A DNA stretch of 64,000 bases from contig NW_021167081.1 in assembly GCF_003711515.1 (NCBI RefSeq), forward strand, positions 1,629,568-1,693,567, read 5' to 3'. Origin of the DNA: Sodiomyces alkalinus F11. Taxonomy: Eukaryota; Ascomycota; Sordariomycetes; Glomerellales; Plectosphaerellaceae. Below the pieces are notes generated by a model. It made no database searches, had not been told where the DNA came from, and saw only the letters and a program-made list of their open reading frames with translations. This document shows positions 10,609-22,300 of this stretch, piece by piece (the first letter of the stretch is position 1; each line of letters opens with the position of its first letter). The translations under genes and the position numbers were made by a program.

Positions 10609-11634
10609 ATGAAGGAACAGCCAAACGTCGAAGAAGCTGGAGTCAAAACGGCGTCCTTTGAAGGGCGTCTGCAGCTCCAGGATTTCATGCACTGTCCGGC
10701 TGTGGCCTCGCCCTCACCTTCACCCGGCCCGTCAACCTCACTGTCGCCCATCCACCGAAGTCCCCGTCTGATTCGTGCATCATCCTCACAAGCCTACCAG
10801 TCCTACCCCATCCCATCCTCATCCTCGGGACCAAGCCCTCTCCAGCGCAAACCATCCTCATCATCAACGTCCACCCCACTCGCCGCATCCGCATCCCCCT
10901 CAACCTCCTCAAAGAAACGCAAGCGCAACACCTCAGGCTACGCCCCGCCCTCAACCTACGCCCACCTCCCAGGCCTCACCGACTCCCTAGGCCCCAACCT
11001 CCTCATCCTCTTCGTCGGCCTGAACCCGGGCATCCGCACCGCCCAAACAGGCCACGCCTACGCCCATCCCTCCAACCTCTTCTGGAAACTCCTCCACTCC
11101 TCCCGCATCACCGACCGCCTCGTCCCCGCCTCCCTCGACAGCACCCTCCCGGTCCGCTACAGCCTGGGGCTCACCAACATCGTGGCCCGCCCGACCCGCA
11201 ACGGCGGCGAGCTGCGCCCCGCCGAGCTGGACGCCGGCTTCGCCGCCCTGGAGGACAAGGTGCGCCGCTGCAGGCCCGAGGTCGTCTGCCTCGTCGGCAA
11301 GTCCATCTGGGAGAGCGTCGTGCGCGTGCGCCGCGGGCGGGCGCTCGGGAAGGGGGCGTTTTCGTACGGGTGGCAGGACGAGGCGGAGAATATTGGCGCC
11401 CCCATTCCAGACGAGGGGGCGGGGGGGGATGGCGGTGGTGGTTGGAGCGGTGCGAGGGTTTTTGTGTCGAGTAGCACGAGCGGATTGGCTGCTACTCTGT
11501 CCCCGGCGGAGAAGGAGAAGATATGGAGGGAGCTGGGGGATTGGTGTGTTAAGCGGAGGGCTGAGAGGGCCGAGAGGGCCGCAGAGGCAGGGCCAGAATC
11601 GTCTCTAGGCATTGAGAGGGTCGAGCCGGAGTGA
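10609..11634 (+). CDS. G/T(U)-mismatch DNA glycosylase, Mug/TDG family
   Basis: A single exon of 341 aa. Family members excise uracil or thymine from G mismatches as the first step of base excision repair in the nucleus. Residues 1-110 are Ser/Pro-rich with a basic KKRKR stretch near 102-106 that could be a nuclear signal. The catalytic fold spans about 120-312. GLNPG at 137-141 is the first active-site motif, with Asn139 in the catalytic position; GHAYAHPSNLFWKLL follows, then LGLTNIVARPTRN (about 186-198), VCLVGKSIW (226-234) and the SSSTSGL loop (287-293) that replaces the usual second motif. A Gly-rich insert sits at 270-280. The open frame extends upstream to 10471 but has no ATG before 10609, so I take 10609. 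Strand-end Glu/Arg-rich tail 315-341 is not conserved. Confidence 0.9.
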   Translation: MKEQPNVEEAGVKTASFEGRLQLQDFMHCPAVASPSPSPGPSTSLSPIHRSPRLIRASSSQAYQSYPIPSSSSGPSPLQRKPSSSSTSTPLAASASPSTSSKKRKRNTSGYAPPSTYAHLPGLTDSLGPNLLILFVGLNPGIRTAQTGHAYAHPSNLFWKLLHSSRITDRLVPASLDSTLPVRYSLGLTNIVARPTRNGGELRPAELDAGFAALEDKVRRCRPEVVCLVGKSIWESVVRVRRGRALGKGAFSYGWQDEAENIGAPIPDEGAGGDGGGGWSGARVFVSSSTSGLAATLSPAEKEKIWRELGDWCVKRRAERAERAAEAGPESSLGIERVEPE

Positions 11635-12201
11635 TTTGTACTTGGTTGGACACACACATGATAAATAGATGAAAATTACGACGCAGCCATTGGATTTATT
11701 AAGCGTCAGATCCTGGATGTCTATGTGTTGGCACATGAAGAATATTCAAAAGTGGCATTGACTGTAGATGTCTTCGCCGTAGGTCTGAAAAGGACCGGCT
11801 CGCGACAACTAGGGAGTATCAACACACGAACTGCAGCGTCGGTCATGAAAGAAAATCTTGAGGAAGTCTTCTTAATGGTATCTATCGGCCCGTCAATCCC
11901 AAACACCTCTTAACTCCGGACATTGCGAGGCTAATTGTACATGGGCATGAGAACCATGCATGGTCATCTCCGCGCAAAGACGAAGGTCAAACAGACAAAG
12001 AAAAAATAAGAATAAAAAGGAGGGGGAAAGGATTGAAGAGAAAGGGGATATCAAGCTTGTTAACCTGCCCCTGTTCAACACATTATGCATCCCGCAAACG
12101 GTCTAGATGATAGGGCCTTCTCCATAAAGCTTCGTAAAGGAGCAAAGGAAAATAGATACGATAAGAAAGAAATATGGGGAATAAGCCGGCAAAAGGCCGA
12201 C
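11635..12201. other. convergent 3' intergenic region
   Basis: This separates the 3' ends of the glycosylase (plus) and the Gly-rich protein (minus). No coding frame with recognisable features is present; the ORF-like stretch at 11725-11913 has no supporting motif. Confidence 0.5.
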
Positions 12202-13184
12202 TTAAACCATGAAAACAGCAGCAGCAGCAAAGGCTACCGTTGGCCACCAACCGAGGCGCTGCACCGTAGAAGAAATGCTCGCGTTCGGGTCCATGAGGGT
12301 GGTATCGTCTGGCAAAGTGCCATTCAGTAGGATGGTACTCTCATTCTCGTAGTCGGCGACCTGGATGACGGAGGTGTTGAGATGAGCGAAGGAGCCGTTC
12401 CCGACGAGGTCATCCAAGAAGAGGTTGCGCTCCTCTTCGGTGGAAGGCTCGTCACAACCGCAAGGGAGATCTTCGGCGCAGCCGCACATGACGGGCTTGG
12501 TCTGGTTCTCGCTGGCCGACTGGTTGAAGAATGTGTAGTCGTTCTCCCAGCGGTAAACATTGATGCTGCGCTCCTCGCCGTCTTCTTCATCGTCGCCACC
12601 ACGGTGGCCACCTCCAAAGCCGCCGTAGTACCAGTAGCCGGGCCAGAAGGCAAGGGCAGCACCACCGATGGCGAAAGGAAGGATGGCTGCGCCTGGACTC
12701 CGGTTGCCGGATCGATAGGGTACGGCGGCACCGCCTCCGTATCGTGGGTTCGAGGGGCTGCCGTATCGGGGCTGGGGACCGCTTCCTGTCCTAGTGCGGC
12801 CGCCTAGCGGGCCACCGGTTCTGGGTCTGTTGAGCAGAGGGGTTGGTTGTTAGTGAAACTGCCGAGGAAAACAAAGAAATCGCCACATGAGGAACGGATT
12901 CCAGATGGATCGAGGGGTCGAACTTACGCTGGGGATGAACCGCCGCGAGAACCACCTCCGCCGCGAGAGCCGCCGCCACCACCACCTCTGCCTCCTCCAC
13001 CGCCGCCGCCCCTGCGCTTCCATAGCTCTTGGGCTTGAGGGTCTTGTCCGGCATCATCACGAGGGACGATCTCGAGTGCTCGTTCGATATGGACATTGTC
13101 TTGGTTCGGCGCCGCGATGGCGATGGCGCTGGCCGAGGCCGAGCTCGCTAGGGCTACCGCGAGGAGAGTAAAATGGAACCTCAT
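12202..13184 (-). CDS. Gly-rich secreted protein, probable GPI anchor (fungal DUF7732-like)
   Basis: Two exons, 13184-12928 and 12826-12202, give 293 aa. Residues 1-26 (MRFHFTLLAVALASS...) form a signal peptide. A Gly/Arg/Ser-rich segment follows (about 60-90), then a Pro/Gly-Arg-rich linker, a short hydrophobic AILPFAIGGAALAFWPGYWYY segment, and a Cys-containing region with CGCAEDLPCGC. The C-terminus is hydrophobic (WWPTVAFAAAAVFMV) after Asn/Ser-rich sequence, as in a GPI-attachment signal. The layout and the WPGYWYYGG, NxTKPVxC and LVGNGSF wording recall a fungal family of unknown function that I remember as DUF7732; this needs a profile search. The intron (12927-12827, 101 bp, GTAAGT donor, ACAG acceptor) keeps the frame. 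An in-frame ATG at 13196 would add four residues. Likely role: cell wall or plasma membrane surface. Confidence 0.75.
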
Positions 13185-15094
13185 GGTTGCAGGCAAGGTT
13201 GGGCGAACCCCACAGAATTGCGGTAGGATCTCAGAAAATTATTCAAGTTGAGAGTCAAGTTGAAATTCAGGATTCTTTGGGATAACGCGGCTTTGAAAAT
13301 GCGATTGCTAGGCCGATCGATGTTGATGCGTCTCGAGTTGGATATGATTTGGGTATTGAAAAGAGGGTCGAGAAGTCGGCCGTCCTGCTCGACGAGACGA
13401 GGTATTAATGACGGAGTGAGTTATTAGGGTCGGTCAGTCACCACCTGATCCGCAAATTAAGTCCTTCCCGGTTGCAGGGATTGAACGTAAGGGTCGAACA
13501 AGGGAAAGGCAGATTGGAGGCGAATGGGGAGATGTGTGGTTGGTCCCTGCTATCCGAAGGAGGCGGTGCAATTTACAAATTCTGTTGTCAACTTCACCAT
13601 CGATCCAAAGAAGCGGCAGGAAGCAGGGATCATATGCCAAGCTACACCGCAGTGCGCCACGAGGCCCACTTTAAGATTAGCCGTGAGGGGGGCAAAAATG
13701 GAAAAAAAAAAAAAAAACCCTCCGTTTGGAAGTACGCCACAGTAATTAGCTGCACGTACAAAGCTGTTGCTGCCCTTATTAAAAAGTTGCACCTGGAGGA
13801 GTGGCCATGACATGAACGAATAATCAGCGCATAGTCAGGGACATACGACGTAAGTGTGTTAGGCAGTCTACACGACGCTACATCGTACATTCGTTGCCAC
13901 TTCTTTTCCTAAGGTACCTAGGTAAGGTAGTCACTGACGTCAGAGTGGATGGCGGGTCCGATGGTTTCGTCGAGGGCAAAATGTCAAGTGCGACTGACAC
14001 AAATTACAGACGTCAACAACCTGGGGAAAATGGGGCAAAGTGAAGACGTCGGTCCTTCCTTTCCCTTCGTATGACATTACCATCTTTCTTACGCCGATAC
14101 AGCCTCGAATCCTTCTCTACACGTACACCACTGCAGCACTGGTTCACCTACCAAAACAACCTTCTCGGACAAAGCACTCCTTGACCTAAAACGTCCAGTG
14201 GCTCATTCCCTGCATGTGCCAATTCTATGTTCGAATAATCACACCAGAGGAGAAGATTGTCGTTTATTGGCCTGCGAGGTATCCGGGTTGTCCCGACACA
14301 ACTATCCATAAGGTATCGATCGGTATGCGTTAGGATTAAGTTGGGCTTCGGTGTCTTAAAACTACCGTAGGGCTGGCTGCCACGTCCCAGAGGGTCCAAT
14401 TTCGCGGGCCATTGCGTTTATTCCGGATCCAGGGGTCCAGTGCTTATCTTAAGGTAGGTAATACAGATGCACGGATGGGTGTTTGGGGTTCTCCGATGTC
14501 TTGATTACCTGTGACACCTAACCTCTCAGTTTGACATTGCCCCATAGCTGAGAATTTTGCCATTGCACACGTGTAGATTCCGATGGCCTGGGGAAGGACA
14601 CTCTGCCTCGCGCCAAGTACCCCGTACCTACAAAATACCTAGGTACGGAGAACATCACCCCGAGGCCACCTGATGGCTCCACTTTCACTCGTGCTCGTGC
14701 CCACTGCCTGCAGCTTGCCGGTGTGCTTTCGTCCTAATCACGTCGGACGGAGCACATCTGAACCTGGGCCAACTCGAGGCAGTGCAATTATACGTTTCCA
14801 GGTACCAGGTACTCTGATATACGATATATCCAAGTCGTGGCTTACTTACTCGCATACCTAGACACTTCCCCGTGTGCAACCGATTCGACTCTTGTACCGC
14901 CGTCACTTTCTCAGCACTACCCATCCCATTTTGGCATCTCCAGTCATCGCTTCGACTTCTCCTCATCCCATTCGCAGGACAGATCGAGGGTTATCGTCTG
15001 TCGCACTCGCACCAGGGGGGGGGAACCCTTCAACGCCCTCTGGGTCCGTCTTCTAACCTGTACCTTGCTTTCTTCTGTCACTGCCGCCCCTGCC
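13185..15094. promoter_or_regulatory. divergent intergenic region
   Basis: This lies between the starts of the Gly-rich protein (minus) and the ANCHR-like gene (plus), so it should hold both promoters. It has an A run at 13700-13717, palindromic GGTACCTA motifs at 13909-13930 and 14617-14650, and a G run at 15016-15023. The frames at 13550-13890 and 14837-15184 show no motifs apart from the true first exon of the downstream gene. Confidence 0.5.
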
Positions 15095-16502
15095 ATGGCA
15101 AACGAAGACAAAAGTCTCCTTGATAGGCTGAACGCCCTTAAGGGTGGTGATGCTGGTATATCACTCGACCGCTCATCAAAGTAAATTCCAATTTCTCTCG
15201 CTATAACTTCGCCTTGTGTCACCAGGCTAAGTCATTCTAAGCGCCCTCAATCTCCCACTTGGCATAGAGCGTGCCAAGCCGCCGTCTAGGGAAGATGCCC
15301 TAGCTGCAAGGCTGAAGTCCCTCAGGAATACCCCTGACGGGGAAGGCTCATCGTCTCCTCGGCCGGCCAACTTTGATCTCCGGTCAGCATCCATGCTATC
15401 ACAGCCAGCACCTTCAAGTCTGCCTAGCAAGCGTACTGGCTTCTCGCCCTCACCGAAGCCCACCTCACTCGATCAGGTATCAGCGCACACTTGCACACTG
15501 AACCCAGAAGATGATGTCGGCGAGGATCCTTTGCTGCAGACGGACGATCAGACCCTAGAGGACCTCCTTCGAGATGAGGACGTCACCTGTCATGCGCCAA
15601 TCTGGGGTAATGATCCCACCCCTGAACCTGGCCGCGTGGAAGCTCTCCTGCAAGAACTGTCCCAAGACATCCCTCGGTCTTCACCAGGGGAGGGAGTAAA
15701 AGAAACCACCACTGCGAGTCCGGATACTACAGAGAGAAAACACGAAGACGACGACGATGCCGGCTCAGATGGCTCGGATGATTCGGAAGGGCAGAAGATG
15801 TCACTCGACGTTGACATGCTAATGTCCCAAGCTCTTGATCAAGCGAAACTCGAAGCCAGGCTGAACCCAGACCCGGATGGCTTGGATTCTGCTGCCAAGG
15901 AGAAAGACCCCAGCTCAGCTGACGAGCCTCCTCCCACTGAGCAACGAGTCGGGGTGGACCTCTCCCTCCCCTTTGTGCCCTCCGCCATAAAATCGGCGAC
16001 CTTGCACGAAGAATCCGACGACCTCGCCGCATCTCTCTCTCTCCCATCTGTACCAACCACAAAGACCACTACCGGCCCGAAATCGTCTTCCTCCGCCAAC
16101 CTAGAAACCGACCTCGCCGCCCGCATGGCCGCCCTCCGCCTCCCAAGCAACAGCCCGAAAACCAACACCGAAAACGACGGTGACCACGACGATGAGAGCG
16201 GCGGTCTCGGCCTTGGCCTCCCCTCTGTCCCGACTGCCAAACCCACCGACAAGACCGTGGAACGCCTGACCACCAAGACGGGCTACACAGACGACGACGC
16301 CGACACGTGGTGCACCGTCTGTTTAGAGGATGCTACCCTCCGTTGCCTGGGCTGCGACGACGACGTCTACTGCACGCGCTGCTGGCGTGAGATGCACGTC
16401 GGCCCCTTCGCTGCCTTTGACGACCGCACTCACAAGGCCGTCTTGTTCAACAAGGACCGGAAGAAAAAGGAGCCGAAGAAGAGGGTGGCCCTGGGCGCCT
16501 GA
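15095..16502 (+). CDS. ANCHR/ZFYVE19-like protein with C-terminal B-box
   Basis: Two exons, 15095-15180 and 15242-16502, give 448 aa. Animal ANCHR (ZFYVE19) holds back abscission in the NoCut checkpoint with the ESCRT/VPS4 machinery; the fungal role is unproven. Exon 1 encodes MANEDKSLLDRLNALK; the join gives PPSREDALAARLKSL, a repeat of the same kind (RL..LK). Several VDLSLPFVPS / SLSLPSVP / GLGLPSVPTA repeats occur over about 288-390. The C-terminus (about 405-434) has TWCTVCLEDATLRCLGC, DVYCTRCWREMH, a B-box-type zinc-binding pattern close to that of ANCHR. The N-terminal FYVE finger of the animal protein is absent. The intron (15181-15241, 61 bp) uses GTAAAT and AAG, with CTAA 11 bp before the acceptor; a CAG at 15225 would break the frame. 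Start at 15095 chosen because upstream sequence is not conserved-looking. Confidence 0.75.
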
Positions 16503-16908
16503 TGTCCCGGATTCCCTTTGCCCCCTTCGCCCTTCTGCTTCTTCTTTTTATTTTTATTTTTTTATGACTTCTACGGACTACTTTATTGCACGAGAGTGAT
16601 ATCATGATGTATGACAATTGAATTATGCTGTTCATGTGTTCCTCATGGTCAATACGAAACAGACCGCGACTCCGACGCTCTGCCTATACGAACAGAAATG
16701 CCATCTTTTGCCTCCTTTTTTTTTTGGTGCTTGCGCATTCATATTCCCATTACCCACTTGATTTCATTCCCACTGAACAATTTCCCTGACCATGATCCGT
16801 AAGTCCCTAATCATCCTACACAGTGGCATTTTCCGTCAAAACAGATGTTGACTCGAAAACTCGGTAATCTCACAAGCATACGCAAAACGCAAAATACAAA
16901 AGTAAATT
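16503..16908. other. convergent 3' intergenic region
   Basis: This holds the 3' flanks of the ANCHR-like gene (plus) and the LMBD1-like gene (minus). It is T-rich at 16540-16562 and 16715-16730. No gene seen. Confidence 0.5.
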
Positions 16909-18699
16909 TTAAGCCTGGGACGACCCAGCACCGTTCCCACCGGCCTGCGTTCCGTAGCTTTGGTTCTTGGACCCCCCCGTCCTCCCCGTGATGTCTTGCC
17001 AGCTAGCACCGAGTCGCCTCCCCGTGCTAGCGAGCAACCCTTCCTCCTCGTCGGCCTCGGCGTCCTCGTCCATCTCGTCCACGTTGAGTCTGGGCGTGCG
17101 GAACAGACCGGTGACGAAGACGATGAGGAAGACGGAGAGGAAGGCAAACTGCGCCCAAAAGTCGACGGCGCCGAAGAAAGGCCACGTGATGGTGATGCGA
17201 TTGAGAAACTCGGACATGATAGACGGGGTGCACACGGCGCGGGCCTCCTTCTCGAGGGCCTCGGAACAAGGGAGGAGGTAGTCCGGGCGGTCGCGGCAGT
17301 TGGGCGTCTCGCCCGGCGAATGAGGGGCCGAGCACCAGGTCTGGGTGCCGAAGAGGGCGTACTGGGGCGCGATCATGGTAACGACGGAAAAGTTGATGGC
17401 GAGGATGATGAGGGCCAGCATGACGGTGGCGATGAGGAGGGCCTGCGGGGCGGTGCGGCCTTTGCGGATCTGGAAGATACGGACCCAGAGGAAGCGGATG
17501 CCGATGGTGGCAATGCCGGAGATGGAGCTGCTGAAGAGGAACAGGATGAGGAGCGCCATCAGAATGTAGTCGACAGGGAACGCGCGAGCCGACAGGAGGA
17601 AGATGGAGTTGACCGGTTGGAAGATGTGGAGGCGACCGATGATGTAACCGCACTTTTCCTTGCAGAGCGAGTTCTTCGCCTTGTCGATGCCCGTGATGAG
17701 CATGGAGACCCAAATCAGAACGGACAGGAGGAGCAGCAGCAGCCCGCCGAAGAGCTTCACGGGCCGGAAGACAGCGCACACTTTCAGCCATGCCTGGTAG
17801 ATCTTGCTGTGGCCTTCGCCGGCGGCCTCGGCGGCGATGCGCTCGCGGCGGCGGAGGGTACGCTCCTCGCGCATAAGTGCCTCGAGCTCGCGGCGGTCCT
17901 TGGGTGACATGCCCTCCGGGCGACCGGCGTTGCGCATCTCGAGCTGGCGCTGGCGCTCCTGGTTCTGTTCCAGGGCGGACGCGGTGGACTCGGAGAGCTG
18001 GGGCGCCGAGATGGCGGGGGCCGACTTGACGAAGGACATGGGCAGCAGAGCGAGCCCGGAGGCAGTGTAGACGATATAGAGCAGGGTACCAATGGTCACG
18101 AGGAGTCCGAGGGCGAACGCCAGGGCCTTCTGGCCATTGTTCTGGGCGAGGATGTGCTTGAAATAGTCGAGATCCCAGCGGGCGCGGTCATCATTTCCGG
18201 CGGCGGGGACGAAGAAGCCGACAAGGAAGAGAATCAGAACCAGGGCAATGAAGACGGCCGTGTACTTGAGGGCGCTGCCGAGACGGCTACCAAATGATCG
18301 CCCTTCCTCGATCTCGATCTCATCGTATTCCTCGAACCAGAAGTAGGCTAACGGTATGATCAGCAGGCACAGGAGGGCATCGAAGCTGTAGAGGGAGTAA
18401 TAGACAATGCGGAGCGTCAGGAGAATGTCGTGAACGCGCTTATCGGTAGCCCAATCTTTCTTGATGCCTAGAGAAGACGAACTTGTTGACGAGACCAAAG
18501 CAATGTCGACGGGTAGAAGCAGCACTGTGGCGAGCAGGGCCGTGAGGCTGATAATTGTGACGATGCTGACGACGACGGAACGTTCCCTCGGAGCCTGCCA
18601 GGTGAAGGTCGTGATGATGGCGGCGACGAGACAGAGAGCAACAGCGACGGCGTAGGCGACCCAGATGAGGCTGGTCTGGAGGAGGCCGGCACTGGCCAT
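16909..18699 (-). CDS. LMBR1-family membrane protein, probable lysosomal/vacuolar cobalamin transporter (LMBD1-like)
   Basis: A single exon of 596 aa from the ATG at 18699 (606 aa from an in-frame ATG at 18729). It matches the fungal family annotated as probable lysosomal cobalamin transporter: the N-terminus reads [18 protein letters not shown], followed by hydrophobic segments at roughly 8-30, 43-63, 85-110, 150-170 and 205-230. A long charged cytoplasmic loop rich in Glu, Arg and Gln follows (about 245-300), then four to five more segments to about residue 565, and an acidic tail ([13 protein letters not shown]). The frame runs upstream to 19005 but that part is low-complexity and is probably 5' UTR. 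Fungi mostly do not use cobalamin, so the transported substrate or scaffolding role is open. It shares a 680-bp divergent promoter with CFT1. Confidence 0.85.
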   Translation of the reverse strand: MASAGLLQTSLIWVAYAVAVALCLVAAIITTFTWQAPRERSVVVSIVTIISLTALLATVLLLPVDIALVSSTSSSSLGIKKDWATDKRVHDILLTLRIVYYSLYSFDALLCLLIIPLAYFWFEEYDEIEIEEGRSFGSRLGSALKYTAVFIALVLILFLVGFFVPAAGNDDRARWDLDYFKHILAQNNGQKALAFALGLLVTIGTLLYIVYTASGLALLPMSFVKSAPAISAPQLSESTASALEQNQERQRQLEMRNAGRPEGMSPKDRRELEALMREERTLRRRERIAAEAAGEGHSKIYQAWLKVCAVFRPVKLFGGLLLLLLSVLIWVSMLITGIDKAKNSLCKEKCGYIIGRLHIFQPVNSIFLLSARAFPVDYILMALLILFLFSSSISGIATIGIRFLWVRIFQIRKGRTAPQALLIATVMLALIILAINFSVVTMIAPQYALFGTQTWCSAPHSPGETPNCRDRPDYLLPCSEALEKEARAVCTPSIMSEFLNRITITWPFFGAVDFWAQFAFLSVFLIVFVTGLFRTPRLNVDEMDEDAEADEEEGLLASTGRRLGASWQDITGRTGGSKNQSYGTQAGGNGAGSSQA

Positions 18700-19383
18700 G
18701 GTGGTGAAGGTTGACGCGAACGTGGACATGCAGAGGTGTTGTGTGCTTTGATATTGCAGAATAGAATAGAAGGGAATTGAGAAGGAAGAAGAGAATAAAG
18801 AAAAGGAAGGGGAAAAAAAGAAATTATATAATGGTGAAGAGACGGAATAGACAACCCATATCCAGGGAAGGAGGGATGATGGAAGGGAGTTTCCTAGGGT
18901 AGTTTCCTTCCCTGCCTGATAATATGGAGCTTCGCGGTCAAGTTGTTTTGGTTGTCTGTGACGCAATACTAGCCGCAGAAATGCGGGACTCTCGTAGCCA
19001 ATCATAGAATGTGTTGGAGTAGAACTGGATGAACTTTATTCCCGTCCGGCATCCATGCCTTCAGGGGGGGTACGGAGTACTTGTTTCTCTGTACCTTCGT
19101 ACCCTGGCCAAGGTACGTACGTACTCTGTACCTTAAGGTACCTACCTTACTGTAAGAGATATCATATCGTACCTTACCTTAGGTACCTTTTTTTCTAGCT
19201 TCTTTCTCAAGCTCGTCGCGTCGACAAAACCACCAAATTATCCAAGTCGAACAAACGATTGACCTGCCCAACTGTCTGTATTTCCTCTTCCCTACAGGCC
19301 GACGACTGCCAACGACTGCCACGGCCCCAGACGATGCCTGGCAGAGGTGACCGTTACAATTGTCGCCTGCTGAATCGTCCAAG
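18700..19383. promoter_or_regulatory. divergent promoter of the LMBD1-like gene and CFT1, rich in GGTACC palindromes
   Basis: Between 19068 and 19190 there is a dense cluster of GGTACC, GTACGTACGTAC, CTTAAGGTACCTACCTTA and CCTTACCTTAGGTACC motifs, with a TACGGAGTA at 19071-19079. It sits about 200 bp upstream of the CFT1 start codon. Whether it binds a factor is not known. Confidence 0.55.
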
Positions 19384-22300
19384 ATGCAGTGCTACACGGA
19401 GCTCGTGCCTCCCACGGTCGTGAGCTGCGCCGTGTCGCTGCCCTTCACGTCCGCTCACAGCGAGAACCTCGTTGTTGCAAAGGGCTCACTGCTACAGGTG
19501 TTTGCTACCAAGACCGTTTCTACCGAGATAGACAACTCCCAAGCCTCCGCGACGCCGTCGGTCAAGCCAGTCGAGACGTACGATCGCCGGCTCAACGATG
19601 GGGATGGCCTCGACTCTTCTTTTCTCGGCGGCGACGCCATGCTGCTGCGAGCCGATCGGACGACAAGCACCAAACTCGTTCTCATTGCCGAATACCCACT
19701 TCACGGGATTATCCGGGGCCTGGCCAGAATCAAGATCCAACACTCTAGGTCCGGAGGAGAAGCGCTCCTCGTCCACACCCGAGTCGCACGCCTCAGCTTG
19801 GTTCAATGGGATCCCGAGAGGAATGGGATCGAAGATATATCGATTCACTACTACGAGAAGGACGAATGGCAGGGAGCTCCCACCGACGGGCCGTTGCGGT
19901 TCCACGGCAGCCAGCTCCAGACCGACCCGCAGTCTCGATGCGCCGCCCTCAAATTCGGCTTGAGGAAGATCGCCTTTCTCCCCTTCCGACAGACCGATGA
20001 GGACATAGATATGGGTGACTGGGATGAAGACGTGGATGGCCCGCGGCCGGAGAAAGAGTCGTCCGCGTCGGTTGGCGCGAATGGATCTGGCAACAACGCC
20101 AACAACAGCAACAACAACAACAACAACAACAGCAGCAGCAGCAGCAGCAGCAACGCCGTCCCTCCAGTACCATACACATCCTCCTTCGTCCTATCGCTGC
20201 CCCGGCTGGATCCCGATCTTCTTCATCCCGTGCATTTTTCCTTTTTGCATGAGTATAGAGAGCCCACATTTGGCATCATCTCCTCTACCAGCCGCCGGTC
20301 CAACGTTCGGCGCCTCGGCGACCACTTCTCCTACAAGGTCTTCACCATTGACCTGCATCAAAAGGCCTCCACCGCCATCCTCTCCGTCAACAACCTGCCC
20401 CAAACCCTTTTCCAAATCATCCCGTTGCCTCATCCCATCGGCGGCGCCCTCCTCGTGGGCTCGAACGAGCTGATTCACATTGACCAGTCTGGTAAGGCCA
20501 ATGGCGTGGCCGTCAACCCGTTCGCCAAGGAGATGACCCAGTTCCCGCTCGCCGACCAGGCTGACCTCCAACTGCGCCTGGAACACTGCAGCGTCGAGCT
20601 CATGTCTGCCGAGACGGGGGAGATGCTCATGGTGCTGTCGGACGGGCGGATGGCCATCGTGTCGTTCAAGATGGACGGAAGGACGGTGGCCGGGGTCGCC
20701 GTCAAACTAGTCCCCGCCGAAAACGGCGGCAACCTTCTGCCCTACCAGGCGGCCTGCATGGCCAGACTCGGCAAGAACAGCTTGTTCGTGGGGAGCATTG
20801 GGTCCGATTCCGTCGTCCTCGGCTGGACTAGGAGACAGCTCCAAGCTGCCCGGAAGAAAGCGCGGTTGCTAGACGACGCGCTCGACTATGACCTCGCCGA
20901 CGGAGACCTGGACGATGAGGACGAGGACGACCTCTACGGCGAGGGGCCGACAATAACCCAGTCCGCGGCCGCCGGTATTGATGCTTCGAGGGGAGGGGAC
21001 CTCGACTTCCGCATCCACGACTCCTTGGTGAGCATGTGTCCTCTCATGGACCTGACGCCGGGGAAGCCGAGTTACCTCCCGGGCAGTGAAGAGGCCAAGA
21101 ACTCGGGGGGGGTCAGGGCGGATCTTCAGCTCGCCTGCGCCGTGGGGAGGCACAAGGCCGGCTCGCTTGCCCTACTGAATCGGAACATCCAACCCAAGGT
21201 CATCGGCCGCTTCGACTTTCCCGAGGCGCGTGGGTTCTGGACCATGCGTGTTCAGAAGCCGATTCCCAAGTCTCTTCAGGGCGATAAGGGTGCCAATCTG
21301 GCTGTCGGGGACAACTATGATTCTGGTACGCAATACGACAAGTTCATGATCGTATCCAAAGTCGACCTGGATGGGTACGAGACTTCCGACGTCTATGCCC
21401 TCACCGGCGCCGGCTTTGAAGCCTTATCTGGTACCGAGTTTGATCCGGCGGCTGGCTTCACTGTTGAGGCCGGTACGATGGGCAACGATATGAGGATCAT
21501 CCAGGTCCTGCGCTCCGAAGTCCGCTCATACGATGGAGGTACGTTGGTTTGACGAAGACTACCTTAGGCGGCGCCTGGCTCATCCACCCCGCCATCGTCA
21601 CACTGACCGTTTTTGTTTGCGCAGATCTTGGCCTCAGTCAGATTCTACCCATGTTAGACGAGGAGACCGGAGCAGAGCCCCGGGTCGTCAAAGCCAGCAT
21701 TCTAGACCCCTATCTCTTGCTGGTCCGAGAGGATTCGAGCGTCCTTATCGCCCAGATCAACACGCACAGCGAGTTGGAGGAGATCGACAAGGGAGACAGC
21801 ACATTCACCTCAACCAAGTGGCTGACTGGCTGTCTCTATAAGGACAACCGAGGACTTTTCGCTCCTCTTCGGACAGACAAGGGTAGCTCGGACGGCGAGA
21901 GCCCCTTCATGTTCCTTCTGAGCACCACAGGAGCCCTTTATGTAAGTGCCTGCTTCTGAAAGCGCCAGGGCTATTTCCAACTAACAGTGGCAGATCTACG
22001 GGCTCCCCGATCTCACCAATCCTGTCTACGTCGCTTCAGGTCTATCCTACATTCCGCCCATGCTGTCTGCCGAGTACTCTGTCAGACGAGGCACTAGCCA
22101 GGAGGCCATCTCCGAACTTCTCGTGGCTGACCTCGGAGATCAAATTGCTTCGTCCCCCTATCTTATTGTAAGTTCCTCTTATATATGTGTGTGTGTGTGT
22201 ATAATTCCTTCTGCAACTTCATCTGCTAAGGCTCTCCCTCCCCCCCCCCAGCTGCGTCATCCAAACGACGATATCACAATCTATGAACCTTTCCGTCTCC

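Noticed and set aside
16960..17907. 315-codon plus-strand frame, acidic
   Set aside because: Antisense to the LMBD1-like gene, which shows clear membrane segments and family motifs.
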